A stretch of 64,000 bases of DNA from positions 3,968,001 to 4,032,000 of the forward strand of contig JAHQIY010000006.1 of the NCBI GenBank assembly GCA_019054805.1. The letters run 5' to 3'. The position numbers and the translations under genes were made by a program. The stretch comes from Brachionus manjavacas. Taxonomy: Eukaryota; Rotifera; Eurotatoria; Ploima; Brachionidae. Positions 36,401 to 50,457 of the stretch are shown here, piece by piece. Position 1 is the stretch's first letter. Every line of letters starts with the position of its first letter. The notes beneath the pieces were generated by a model, which saw nothing but the letters and a program-made list of their open reading frames with translations, had not been told where the DNA came from and ran no database searches.

Positions 36401-39400
36401 CTGGTTCTAAAGATGAAGACAACATTACTGGTTTAGGATTTATCTTGTTTCAATTTTATGCTTTATTTGTCAAACGCTTTATCCATTCTATTCGTAACAA
36501 AAGCCTTTTTATCACCCAATTACTTATTCCGATCGGATGTGTTTTAATTAACATGATCTATTTAAAATATGCACCGATAAAACCATCTGATTCACCACCT
36601 TTAACAATCGATTTAGGCAGCTACCAGCAAAATTTAGCTCCTTTTATTTACAGCCCATCTGAGCCATTCATGTCTAATATAGCTAAAATATTTGAATCAA
36701 ATCTAAAAATGTACCCAAATACAGAGGTAGTTAACATCATGGAAAATACGTACTTGGAAAATTGTAAAACCAAAAATAATGATATAGACGAATTTTTAAG
36801 CTGTTTAGGTCTAATTAATGGCTATTACTTGATTGATAAAACAGTCTTAGCAGCATCTTTTAATGAAAATAACTCAATAATTGGTCACTTTAATAATCAA
36901 GGATACCATGCATCTCCGTTGATTCTAAACCAAATTTCAAATGTTCTTTTAAAATATTTCTCTGGTAAAAATAATGCAACCATTACTGTTATTAATCATC
37001 CACTACCTCGAAATACTACCGAAAAACTAAATGATGCATTAACTCAAGAATCTGCTGGTTTTAATGTGGCATCAGGTTTAACTTTTGGTTTTTCATTTTT
37101 GATCGCTAGTTTTGCGATTATTCTAATTAAAGAAAAAACATCAAGCGCCAAGCACATTCAGTATATGAGCGGCTGTAATTCAAATATTTACTGGTCAAGT
37201 TCGTTAATATGGGACATGCTGAATTATCTTGTTCCATCCGCGATTGTTATGGTCATTCTAAAAGTAAACAATTCTAAAATAATTTCAATTTTTTTATTGT
37301 TATTTTTTAGCTTTTTGAAATTAAACAATTTGTAAATGACGACAGATGGTTGTATTTTTTGTTTTTGCTTTTCCTTAATGGTTTAGCTCACTTGCCACAA
37401 ACCTATTTATTATCATATTTATTCAATATTTCGGCAACCGGATTTGCCATTATTACATTATGGAACATATTATCAAGTAATAAATAAAAGAATTAAATTT
37501 ATTTTTTAAATTTAATTCGTAATAAAGGTCAAGTTACATTAATAGCAGTGAATATATTAAGTTCTCCAATTTTGGATTTGTCAGATGTAGCTAGATCATT
37601 GGAATGGGTTTTTTTGATTATTTTTCCTAACTATGCGTTTGGGTAAGCTTGAATTAAAAAAAATACTTATTTTTAATTCAAGATTTTTAAGACAAGGAAC
37701 TGTGGATCTATACGAAAACTATAATCGAATTGAACTTTGTAAAAATTTGACATTTTTATGTAAGTTTATACCTAATCCATGCTGTCGATATGAAAATGAA
37801 GGCATGAAAGATCCGTGTGGAGAACAACCTTGTTTTTATTGGAATGAAAATTATTTTAGTTGGGAAAAACCTGGTATTTTAAGATTCGTTATTTTTATGA
37901 TTATACAATTTCTAGTGCAATTTGGCATCATATTGCTCTATGAGGCTGGAATATTGAAAAAAATATTTTATATATTAAGAAAGCAATCTAAACCTACAAA
38001 TACTGATAATCAAATTGAATTGGAAAAAGAATTCGGAGATATTTCCAAGGATGATGATGTAATTAATGAAGAGAATCGAATCAGACAAAAATCTTGTTTA
38101 GATGAAGAATTTTTTATTGTTGATGGCATTACCAAATACTACTCCAATTTCATGGCAGTCAAGGGTATAAGCTTTACTTTGAAATCATCTGAATGCTTTG
38201 GTCTACTTGGCGTAAATGGTGCTGGAAAATCGACTAGCTTTAAAATGTTAACCGGTGATGAATATTTGACAAAGGGTGATGCTTCAATCAACCGAATCAG
38301 TATTAAAGATGACATAAAAAAATATCAGAAAAAACTTGGCTATTGTCCTCAATTCGATCCTCTAATTGACCAAATGACAGTGATGGAAACTATGGTTATG
38401 TATGCTAGATTACGAGGACTTAAGCCAAACATAATCAAAAATACTTGTCTTTCGTTGATTAATCTGTTGGACTTGGATGATCACATTGAAAAAATGTGCT
38501 ACACACTTAGTGGTGGAAACAAGCGAAAGCTGTCAGTGGCCATAGCTTTGGTCGGAAGCCCTCTTGTTCTTTTGCTTGATGAACCAACATCGTAAGTTTT
38601 TTCATTTTCAATTGTTGTCATACTTAATTTTATTCAAAATACTTGACTTTATTCAAAATACTTGATTTTATTCAAAATACTTGATTTTATTCAAAAGCGG
38701 TATGGATCCAATTACCAGAAGAACTTTGTGGAATTGTTTGATCAAAATAAAAAACAAAGGAAAATCTTTGATATTGACTACGCACAGGTGAATTGATTTT
38801 TTAAAAATTTATTTAATTTATTATTTAAATTAGTTATCTATTTATGAAATAAAAAAAGAAATTTTCTAAATTATTAATTATAAATTAAAGACTAAGAAAT
38901 TTGAATTTTTTTTTATTCTGTAAAGCATGGACGAAACTGAAGTTTTGTGTTCAAATATTGGCATAATGGTAAATGGTGAATTCAAGTGTATTGGTAGTCT
39001 TCAGCATCTGAAGAGCAAATATGGAGAAGGATACACTTTGATGGTCAAAATTAGTTTGGATAAAAAACCTAATGAAATTGATAGAACAAATATAGTTGAT
39101 GGCAATCAAATAGTTATCGAAAGAAGTGACGAATCAATGTCAAATGACCGCAATCAAAAAGTGAATCAATTCATCGAATTCATTTTAGATAAAATCAAAA
39201 ACAGCTATGTCAAAGAGAACCGTGATGGTTTTGTTAACATACACATAAATGACAATTCAACTTCAGTTCTATCGAAAGTATTTTCGATAATAGAAGAGAT
39301 TAAAACACAATTTTCGATTGAATATTATATTGTTACTCAAACCAAATTAGAGCAGATATTTTTAAATTTTGCTTCAAGACAGATTGATCCCGAAACAAGA

Positions 39401-39439
39401 TTAGTTTCGAAAAAGACTAAAATGTCATTAAAGTTTTAG
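33481..39439 (+). CDS. ABCA-type lipid transporter, tandem copy 2
   Basis: Eleven exons: 33481-33805, 33861-34014, 34068-34168, 34216-35694, 35755-36211, 36264-37263, 37311-37476, 37528-37642, 37692-38591, 38698-38787 and 38926-39439. They give one frame of 1766 residues with the same exon plan as copy 1. The first intron has no usable GT donor and must start GCAAAT (a GC-AG intron). The protein opens [21 protein letters not shown]1 runs through [20 protein letters not shown], and the NBDs carry [27 protein letters not shown] and LSGGNKRKL. The transmembrane and extracellular parts differ from copy 1 at many residues, but the NBD-coding DNA (35178-36211 and 38120-39396) is almost the same, synonymous sites and introns included. 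The C terminus ends differently ([10 protein letters not shown]). Intron 9 carries an expanded 19-base repeat. Substrate is unknown; lipid export is typical. Confidence 0.95.
38621..38697 (+). repeat. 19-base minisatellite in ABCA copy 2 intron 9
   Basis: Four tandem units of TACTTGATTTTATTCAAAA or a close variant fill the end of intron 9 up to the acceptor. The homologous intron of copy 1 (26036-26073) has two units. Confidence 0.85.
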
Positions 39440-40368
39440 AACTTTTTATTAATTTTTTTGAAATATTTAATCAAAAATTTAATTTTTTATAATAAATTGA
39501 AATGAATCTTTTGTGAAAAAAAAACATGTTCTAATTGACCGAATTTAACAAAATTTGTGCAATGATTTAATTGACTTCAAGAAAATTTAAAAAATCAAGA
39601 AAATTTAAAAATCTTATTTTTCGATAGTTTAGTAAAAATAAAAGACCATTTTAAAATCCTTTACTTGTAAATCATACCTGTTCTTAAATATTTATTAAGA
39701 AAATATGTATTTATTATTCTTTAAACAGCAATTAAAAACAATTTAGATTAGCCCTTAATCATTTTTTTATTACTTAAAGCTCAAAATATACTTGGAAAAA
39801 TGACCAAGATTTTCCTTTTTTAAATTACTTGATAAACTATCTATCTAGTGTATTTGTATTGGTATTTTTTCGTCTTTAAACAAAAATTTTCATTCAAGTT
39901 TGAAAAATCATGATAAAAATGCGATGTTTCAAAATTAAAAAAAATTAAATCACTCTTTACACAGAACAGCAGTTTTCACAGATTTTAATTAAATTCGTGG
40001 TGGAAATTATTAAAGAAATAAGGTGAAATCGATTTTAAAATCAATTTATAATTATTGAGCCGATTTTTGATAACAAATTAAAATAACAAATTAAATTCAA
40101 AACCAATTAAAATTATTTTTTGTTAAATTTTTTTCTTAATAATAATTTAATCGTTAAAATAAATTAATTATATAATTATTAAATTTTTAAACTTTGATTT
40201 TCACATTTAAATTATAAACAAAGTTGACAGGATACACTTTTGCTTATACAAAAATTGGAATTAATCTCCAATTAATTATGACAATTGGAGATTTTTCAAA
40301 CGATAATTAATAATTAATAACTTTAAATTAAGTTTATTAATGGATATAAAAACAAAAATAAAAACATT
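39440..40368. other. AT-rich intergenic, convergent 3' flanks
   Basis: Lies between the stop of ABCA copy 2 (+) and the stop of the GPCR (-). AT-rich with no exon or RNA gene visible. CAATTGGAGA and TCTCCAATTA near 40265-40292 form a small inverted repeat. Confidence 0.45.
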
Positions 40369-41424
40369 TTATTGCTTTTTTGAACATAATTTAGAATAGC
40401 CAAAAAATCTAAAAAATTCATCCCGATATCTATTATTAAAAATCAAAAGTATTACCGGATTAAACGATGAATAAACGTAGCTCATCCAGTAACCTATTTC
40501 TAGAATTAAATCACTAACACATTCATTACAAAAGGCTTTTAATGGCCAAGTTACACAGAATACTGAGAACAAGACGCTTAAAAAGACTGAAATGCTCCAT
40601 ATACACATAATTGCTTTTTTTTCCCTGTTAATACGATCTTGCTTTGCTTGAAATTTATTTTTCTCATCTTTTTTGTCCGATGATTTGGAATTGGTGAAAT
40701 TTTGCGATTGGTTCTGAAGACTTATGTCACTAAATACTCTAACCGTACTTTTTTTGGTCGCTGTTCCAAGTTTTTCAGCTTTTTTGATAAATTTTTTCCT
40801 CAACTCCCAATAAACCAAAGTGTTCATAACAAACACGCTAAGAACTGGAAGAAAATACCCAATAGAATCAGCTACCAGAACGTAGATAAACGTATATGTA
40901 AAATAGCAATTTCTCGATTCAAAGTTTTGACGAGTAATTAGAATTACAGATAAGCCCCAAAATGTATAAATGAGAATCCATTTTCCGATTAGAATAAAAT
41001 ATTTATCTCTAGTCATATTTTCATTAACTACCAGTGGCCATTTGAGTTGTCTAAATCTGTGAATAGACATAAGTAGAAGGCTGTAAATGCTTACGGTTCC
41101 GATTGAAAAATCGTTAATTACCCAAAATATACAAGTTGCTTCTCCTAGAGGCCAAACACCAAATGTTGTAAATATGGTCATAAATGGAACAGACATTAAA
41201 CCGATCATAAAATCAGACAATGTTCCAGACAAAAAAAGAAAATTTGAATAGGTTTTTCTCTTCAGCCTAAATAAAATTATGTAAATTATTGATCCATTAA
41301 AAAATATGTTTAAAATGGCCAAAATAACTTTGGCTGTAATTAGTAGTATTATTTTGTAATCCTTTTGAGTTTTGCATTCACTAATATTTTTGATTGAAAA
41401 ATTAAGATTTGTTTGATTTAACAT
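40369..41424 (-). CDS. rhodopsin-family GPCR, aminergic-like
   Basis: An intronless frame of 351 residues with seven hydrophobic segments. TM1 has NIFFNGSIIYIILF, TM2 has LSGTLSDFMIGLMSVPF with the conserved Asp, and TM3 reads CIFWVINDFSIG then LLLMSIHRF. The Cys, the Asp seven residues later (amine-binding position in aminergic receptors) and the Arg of the DRY position are all in register, but DRY itself reads HRF. Loop 3 is basic, about 60 residues long. TM6 has CVTWPLKAF, with Trp next to Pro instead of the usual WxP, and TM7 has SSFNPVILLIF instead of NPxxY. NQTNLNFSIKN near the N terminus offers glycosylation sites. The TM3 Asp and TM7 YSSFNP pattern resemble histamine/muscarinic-type receptors; the ligand cannot be named. 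Confidence 0.88.
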   Translation of the reverse strand: MLNQTNLNFSIKNISECKTQKDYKIILLITAKVILAILNIFFNGSIIYIILFRLKRKTYSNFLFLSGTLSDFMIGLMSVPFMTIFTTFGVWPLGEATCIFWVINDFSIGTVSIYSLLLMSIHRFRQLKWPLVVNENMTRDKYFILIGKWILIYTFWGLSVILITRQNFESRNCYFTYTFIYVLVADSIGYFLPVLSVFVMNTLVYWELRKKFIKKAEKLGTATKKSTVRVFSDISLQNQSQNFTNSKSSDKKDEKNKFQAKQDRINREKKAIMCIWSISVFLSVLFSVFCVTWPLKAFCNECVSDLILEIGYWMSYVYSSFNPVILLIFNNRYRDEFFRFFGYSKLCSKKQ

Positions 41425-42036
41425 TTTCCTCCTAAAATGATCGATTTGTGAAAAAAACTCGACTTTGAATTGAATTTAATTAAAATTTATCAATTAAATT
41501 TAAAATTTCTTATTTATATTTGGATGCAAAAAATATTTTTTTTCATTAAAATTAGATTTTTATTTAGTTTTATTTGAGAATTTAATGAGATCACTTTACC
41601 CAATTAATTGAATTTAAAGTGTCAACTAAAATTGATTAATATAGATTAAAATTTTAAAGCAATTTGATGAAATCAATGATTTAAAATGAAATAAAATTTT
41701 ACCAGATATTTTTCTAATTTAACATTTTTATTTATAACCAATTTATTATTTTACTTGGAAAAATTACCTTGATGATCGATTTGCAGCAAGGTATTAAACG
41801 TTATCTTTAATATCCCGAAAATTGTCTAAAATTTGACGGATGAATATAAATTTAAAAGGGAAATAGAATAATTTTAATAACAAAAGTAAAATGAGGAAGC
41901 ATAAGCTCAATTTTTAAAAAGAGAACAACTTTTGAATTAAAGCGTATTTTTTTATAAAATTTATTTAAAAATAATATAAAGCATTAATAATTGAACAGTT
42001 AAAATGAAAATTTTTATCAAAAATTTTCGATTAAAT
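41425..42036. other. AT-rich intergenic, GPCR upstream and MOCS2B 3' flank
   Basis: About 610 AT-rich bases holding the GPCR promoter (minus strand) and the 3' end of MOCS2B. No other feature was found. Confidence 0.45.
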
Positions 42037-42715
42037 TTAAATCTTATTCTCGTGATGAATGCACTCACAATTTTCCTTCCAAACATATGTTGAATCCGCG
42101 TACCATTCCTTCAAATAAAAAAAAAATCAGAAAATCTAATGAATTTTGAATTGTTGTTGAGAACAGAATATTTTTCTTCCAAGTTAATTACACTTTTATT
42201 TATCTTACATTTTCTAAAGAAATCTATTAAACTTAAAAAATTGATGAATTTGGAAAACTTCAATTGAAAAATGGAATTTTTTCTTTTATACCTTTTTCCA
42301 AATCGGAACTGTTCGTTTAAACTCGTTGATACAATAATTAACTGCTTCTAATGAGTCTCTTCTATGAGGTGAGGATATAGCTATTATTATTGATGACTCC
42401 TCGATTTTTACTTCTCCAATTCGATGAAAAATAGCTATGTTTCTAATATCAGACCATTTATTTCGAATTTGGTCGCATATTTTTTTCATTTCCTTAATAG
42501 CCATATTATTATATGCCTCGTACTCAAGTTTGGTTACTGTTTTTCCATTAACATTATTCCTTGTAGTACCTGATTGAAAATTTAAATTTGTAAAAAAATT
42601 TTGTTTCAGAAATACCCATGAAAATTGATATGGCTCCACATTCCGGCAGGGAAACCAATTTGGTAATTTCATCCAAGTTCAACTTGCATGCTCTAATCTC
42701 AAGATAATCATTCAT
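42037..42715 (-). CDS. MOCS2B: molybdopterin synthase large subunit (MOCS2B/MoaE)
   Basis: Three exons, 42616-42715, 42292-42569 and 42037-42108, join in one frame of 149 residues. The blocks KLVSLPECGAISIFMG then TTRNNVNGKTV, KLEYEAYNNMAIKEM, IAIFHRIGEVKIEESSIIIA, SSPHRRDSLEAVNY and KRTVPIWKK are those of MoaE-type subunits. Two copies bind two MOCS2A subunits and insert sulfur into precursor Z to make molybdopterin. The start ATG directly follows TTTTTTTGTTAG, a strong acceptor-like sequence, so the 5' end of this message is probably made by splicing, either cis from a donor such as GTAATA in the gap or trans to a spliced leader. It lies 123 bases downstream of the MOCS2A stop on the same strand, echoing the bicistronic MOCS2 locus of vertebrates but without overlap. 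Confidence 0.95.
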
Positions 42716-42838
42716 CTAACAAAAAAATTTTATTAAAATTAAAATTTATTCTCATCAAAAGTGTATATTTGTATTTTATTACAAATTTTTAAAATATTAA
42801 AATAAATTTATTTTTAATTTATTGTAAATTTTTAATTA

Positions 42839-43157
42839 TTAGCCGCCACTAATTGGAGGAATCACTGCAATTTCATCACCACTTTTAAGATTTAAATTCT
42901 CTTCCATCTCGACATATTCCTCATTAACCGAAAGCTTACAAGTGTCATTTATTTCTGATAGTCTAATAGAGTCAATATTAATGAAAATGAATAAAAGATA
43001 GAAAATTATATATTAACCTTGGAAACTTTGAAACCAAGATCTCAAATAATTCCGAAGCTTTAATCTGTGACTTTTCGATGTCAATTTTAATTTGGCCAAT
43101 TCCAGTCAAGTCGCGACTCTTACTGAAGAACAATACATTTATTTGAAAAGAACTCAT
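42839..43157 (-). CDS. MOCS2A: molybdopterin synthase small subunit (MOCS2A/MoaD)
   Basis: Two exons, 43018-43157 and 42839-42962, join in one frame of 87 residues (human MOCS2A has 88). The protein has the ubiquitin-like beta-grasp pattern: QINVLFFSKSRDLTGIGQ, SELFEILVSKFPRLSEIN, CKLSVNEEYVEM and LKSGDEIAVIPPISGG. The C-terminal Gly-Gly is the residue pair that is thiocarboxylated by MOCS3 and donates sulfur in molybdopterin synthesis. Immediately downstream on the same strand is its partner MOCS2B. Confidence 0.95.
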
Positions 43158-43711
43158 GATTAAATTAGTCTAAAAGAAAATTTAAAAAAAAATTTTAGAA
43201 AAAAAATTGATAATAATTTAACTTTGCAAACGTTCTCATTCTTCTTATTTAAATTAAAGAGATAACAAATTAATTTTTTTAATTTTAATTAGAAATTTTG
43301 ATCATAATTTATTTCCATTAAGCTAATTTTAATAAGACCTTTTAAAAAATGTAATTATTTATCGTCGTTTTGTTGAGATTTTTAATTTTGATGGGAAGTG
43401 AAAATTTTCAAAAAGTACATCTGGCCATCGATATACTATTAGGAAAAAGCAAATGAAAAAAAACATATGTCTATTAAATTTTATTGTGATTAAAATTTAA
43501 AGTTATTTAAAAAGTATTATATGGATAAAATTTTAGGATTTTTTGATATTTTTTATGTTACATTGAATAAAATTTAGATAGATTCCAATGAAGTTAATTA
43601 CGCATATAAATTTTAAAAAAAATATTGGCAGTAAAAAAAGATTTAAATAAATGAATTTAAAATTGATGAAATTGTGTAAAAAAAATATCATGGAATCTTG
43701 AGAAGTTTCAT
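43158..43711. other. AT-rich intergenic, MOCS2A upstream and GFPT 3' flank
   Basis: About 550 AT-rich bases between the GFPT stop and the MOCS2A start, both on the minus strand. It must hold the GFPT 3' UTR and the MOCS2A promoter; no separate feature is visible. Confidence 0.45.
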
Positions 43712-46449
<2,738 letters not shown>

Positions 46450-48809
46450 TTTGCTGATTGAGTTTTTTGAAAATCTAAACAATTAGAACAAAAATTGAAA
46501 ATGTTCCCTTTTAATACACCCTTTATTTGGTAGCATATTTTTGATAAAAAATTGAAATTTTTTCTAAGCATAATTTAGTAAATTGTGTTCGTGTTTCTCT
46601 TAGTTTGCTTACGTGTTAAGTAATCATGAATGAAAAATTTAAAAAATTTTTAAATTCGGGTTTCCAAAAATATTTTCGAGCTTCAAAAAAGAGAATTTTT
46701 TAAGCTTAAGGAGCTTATTTATTGGAAAAATAAAAATTTTTAAATTCTAAATTTTAACTTGAAAATTTATAACAAAATTATTCTATAGAATTTTATTTAA
46801 ACATTTCTTAACGAATATCTTTTGTTCTAAAACAGCATGCTTTTATCTCTGAATATCTCGATACTTTTTCAAATCATCGCTTTGAACAAATTGTTGTTTG
46901 GAAGAATATTCTTAAAATAGTGGCTAAACGAGAAGCTATTTATAAGAAAAAAAATGAATCAAGTTGACTAAAACGTGGCTTAAAAGAATAAGCCATATAG
47001 AAAGAAAGAGCTTAAGTGTATCCTCTATTTCAGTTTTCTCATCTATTGTTATTTAGATTAAATCGACGTTAATTTCGGCGTATATGATGATTAAAAAAAA
47101 TATCAAATTTATAATTCATTTATAAAGAAACTTTGTTGGCTTATTGGTCACTTTGGCATTTCCCTATTGACTTAGCTTCACTTTGAAAATATCTATTAAA
47201 ACATTTGCATTTATCTTTTATTTAAACTAGATTATTTCCAGTTGGGGATTAAAAATTCAATTACGTGTTCCTAATAAAATTATTGACCTATGGGTTAATC
47301 TATCTCGGTTAAAATAATTAATCCAGTTTTGAAAAAATTCAAATAACACAAATATGAAAATCCAGTTGTTTTCTAATCTTTCTTATTTTTCTGTTTGTTC
47401 TTTACATCTATAAAATCTCGATTTAATTCATTTTTATTTATCAAAACCCATAGAAAACTTAACTTTTATTTTTGCTGAATACTAAAATTCCTTTGTTTGC
47501 CAACAAATTGATCAAATGTTAAAAAAAAATATTTTCTCATGCTATTTAATTTTTTTAACATTATATCTAGAATGAAGCTTTTTTTTTCAAAATAAGTTTA
47601 TTTAAAGGAATATAACAAAATCGATCATGATACTTATTTTGTAAATTATTCTAAATAACTTTCCAAAAATAATTTAATTAATTTTATTAAAAATGATATT
47701 TTCTAGTTTAAATAATCGAATATTTTGATATTTTAACAACAAAAAGACAAATTCCTTTCATAAGGTATTTAATTTTAATTCACTGTAAACAAAAATATTC
47801 ATTTTATTTTATTTTACCCTTAAGCAATTTTATGTTCTAGTATGGTTCTTTTTATTCTTTAAAATATATTTTTAATTATATCTTTTAATGCAAGACAGAA
47901 TTTTTGAGTTTAAGAAAAATTTTTAATTTTTCACTTATTATTCTAAAAAACGTCTAAAAAAAAATTCAAGAATCAACTCAGCCACTCATTCATGTCATCA
48001 TCATGTCATTCATCAGAGTATTAGAAAACAAATACTCTGATGAATTGAAATAAACTCGGAAAAAAAAAACTGAAATTTAATTGTTTTTAAATTGAATTTT
48101 AGTGTTTAAAACCTCTATCCAGAAAATAAATTAACAATTTACCTAATAATATAAATTATAAAGTTTTAGATTTTTGCATTATTTTAGATTGTCCCTAAAA
48201 CATGAACTAAGAATCTAATAATTTAATTGACTCATAAATTTATAGCTAAATGTTAAATAGAAAAACAATAATTCATTTAAAATTAAAGGATCTTAAAAAA
48301 ATGAATTTTGAGGCATCATTCTCTTTTAACATCTTTTATAAAATCCATGAAATTTCACTTTTTTAAAAGCATTCCAAATTTTAGTACATAATTTTAATTT
48401 ATCTATTTAAATACGACATTATTTGCTAAATAAGTTATATATCGAAAAATTAAGGATTATTCATTTGCTCTATTTACACCAGAATTGAAAAAGCTTATAT
48501 TTTTAAAAATTATAAAAAATAATTTTAAATTTTCTAAAAATAGTTTTTGAAAATATTTAAAAATTGCAGTCGTGTTTAACCACCAATCTAGAAAAATGTC
48601 CGGTATATGAAAAATAAATACTTGTGTCTAGATAGATTAATAATTTGTTCTTAGAAGCTTTAAATTGGCTGTTAATTTTGTTTTAACCATAAAATATGAT
48701 ACAAACTTATTCTATAAAAATTAATTTGAAAAAATTTATTTAAAAATCACTTAATTTACGTCTAAATAAAATTAAAATCAATTTTTTGCTAATCTTAAAC
48801 ATTCGAATA
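46450..48809. other. AT-rich gene-free stretch between GFPT and HADH
   Basis: About 2.4 kb including the GFPT promoter side and the HADH 3' side. A direct repeat of TCATGTCATT-type motif and an inverted pair around AATACTCTGATGAA/CATCAGAGTATT occur at about 47990-48045. No coding exon was recognised. Confidence 0.5.
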
Positions 48810-49751
48810 TTATTTTTTGTAGCTATAAAATCCTTCTCCAGATTTACGTCCTAGTCTACCTTCGGCAACTAGTTGATCAATGACCACTGATGACTTGAAA
48901 GTAGGATCATCTGGAAATCTTTTTTTCCAACCATCGACAATAAACTTGGTAGTGTCCAATCCTACATAGTCGATCAACTCAAACGGACCCATTGGGTAGC
49001 CAGCTCCTAGCTTCATAGCAGTGTCAATATCTTGGAAGGAAGCATCACCTCTCTCGTACATTTTCACGGCTTCAAACATATACGGAACCAGTAATCTGTT
49101 CACAATAAATCCTGGTGTATCTTTGCACTCCACTGTAGTCTTGCCAATAGATAAACCGTATTCCAGTAGAGTTCTATAGGTTGCATCACTCGTCTCGTGT
49201 GTTTTGATTACTTCTAAAAGTTTCATAACAGAAACTGGATTAAAAAAGTGCAAGCCTCCAAATTTGTCTTTTCTAGAGACAGCTTGAGCAATTTCGGCAA
49301 TCGGAAGCGATGAAGTATTACTTGTGAATATTGTTGTATTTGGTGAAATTTTGTCCAATTTTGAAAATAAATCATGTTTAGCCTGAATGTTTTCAACAAT
49401 TGCTTCAATGATCAGGTCAGATTTTTCAGCACCAGCATCTACTTTGGTCGTGGTGACAATTCGATCCATAGTATCTTTAATATATCTAACAGCATGATCT
49501 GGTTCGTTGTTGAATCTTTTTTTAGTTGATCTAGTCAAGCTTGTTTCTATTGTTTTCAATGCTTTATTTAGAGCTGTGTCATTTTGATCAACTAAACAGA
49601 CACTATAACCAGCTTCAGCAGTTACTTGCGCAATGCCGCTACCCATCAAACCGCTGCCAATAACAGTAACGCTATTGATTTGTCGATTTAATGCACTAGT
49701 TGAAGACAATGAACGCTTGATGATGTTATTGATGACTAATTTTGATGCCAT
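48810..49751 (-). CDS. HADH: 3-hydroxyacyl-CoA dehydrogenase, mitochondrial (HADH)
   Basis: An intronless frame of 313 residues, the usual length of mitochondrial HADH. The N terminus (MASKLVINNIIKRSLSSTSA) is basic and Ser-rich, a plausible mitochondrial presequence. The NAD-binding Rossmann motif is VTVIGSGLMGSGIAQVTAEA, and the acidic strand end is CLVDQND. SNTSSLPIAEIA and GLHFFNPVSVMKLLE carry the catalytic Ser/Asn and His; the catalytic Glu is in the latter region. FIVNRLLVPYMFEAVKMYE, GAGYPMGPFELIDYVGLD and GRKSGEGFYSY mark the C-terminal dimerisation domain. It oxidises L-3-hydroxyacyl-CoA in the third step of fatty acid beta-oxidation in the matrix. The lack of introns is notable against intron-rich neighbours. 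Confidence 0.97.
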   Translation of the reverse strand: MASKLVINNIIKRSLSSTSALNRQINSVTVIGSGLMGSGIAQVTAEAGYSVCLVDQNDTALNKALKTIETSLTRSTKKRFNNEPDHAVRYIKDTMDRIVTTTKVDAGAEKSDLIIEAIVENIQAKHDLFSKLDKISPNTTIFTSNTSSLPIAEIAQAVSRKDKFGGLHFFNPVSVMKLLEVIKTHETSDATYRTLLEYGLSIGKTTVECKDTPGFIVNRLLVPYMFEAVKMYERGDASFQDIDTAMKLGAGYPMGPFELIDYVGLDTTKFIVDGWKKRFPDDPTFKSSVVIDQLVAEGRLGRKSGEGFYSYKK

Positions 49752-50457
49752 TTTTTAATTTAAAATTTAGAAGTCAAAGTCTAATTTTTTTGTTTTTAAT
49801 AAAACGAAGCAGCTTATAATTTTTTTTTAAATTATGAGTATACACCCTGATAAAAGAAAATTTTTGCATTGCATCTATCAAAATTTTGTTTAAATTGAAT
49901 TTTAAAATGTCTTATTTAAAAATTATTCACTCTTTTTAAATGGGCCTAAATTACACTTTATATTCCACGTAGCCTGGTGCTTTCAAAACGGTCAAAGCGA
50001 CTCAATCATACTAATTGAAACAAATTTTTCGTTAAAGGAAAAAAATTATTAAAACTTTTCATAACGGTGATGAAAGGGAAATTAACGATCATTACGAATT
50101 GTCCGAGATTCTCCCTAATTATTATTTTAATATTTTAATAAAAAAATAAATAATCCAAAAAAACTTTTCAATCTTACTTTTTTCATCATAAAAATATCTT
50201 ATTTATTGAAAAATATTTTTAAAAAAATATAAATTAAATTAGAAAAAAAAGGTGATTCTTTTTTTGTTAAGTTTTGGATTTTTGTTAAGTTTTATGTGAA
50301 TAAAAGAGATGAATTTATTTAAAATTTTACAAATAAATTTTCATAAATCACTTTTAATTATCTTATTTGATGGATGCTAATTGAATAAAAAATTTAATTT
50401 TACAAGACTGTTGCCAATGTTCGATGAGTTATCCAAGATTTCTGTTTAGAATAAACG
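49752..50457. promoter_or_regulatory. divergent intergenic region between HADH and C1orf43 homologue
   Basis: The starts of HADH (-) and the C1orf43 homologue (+) face away from each other here, so both promoters lie in about 700 bases. AT-rich, with GC-richer patches near 49960-50000 and 50080-50115; no specific element could be named. Confidence 0.4.

Noticed and set aside
20697-39439. The ABCA copies as pseudogenes or half-transporters
   Set aside because: Broken reading frames are explained by short introns; with 11 exons each, both sum to whole codons and keep all Walker and signature motifs.
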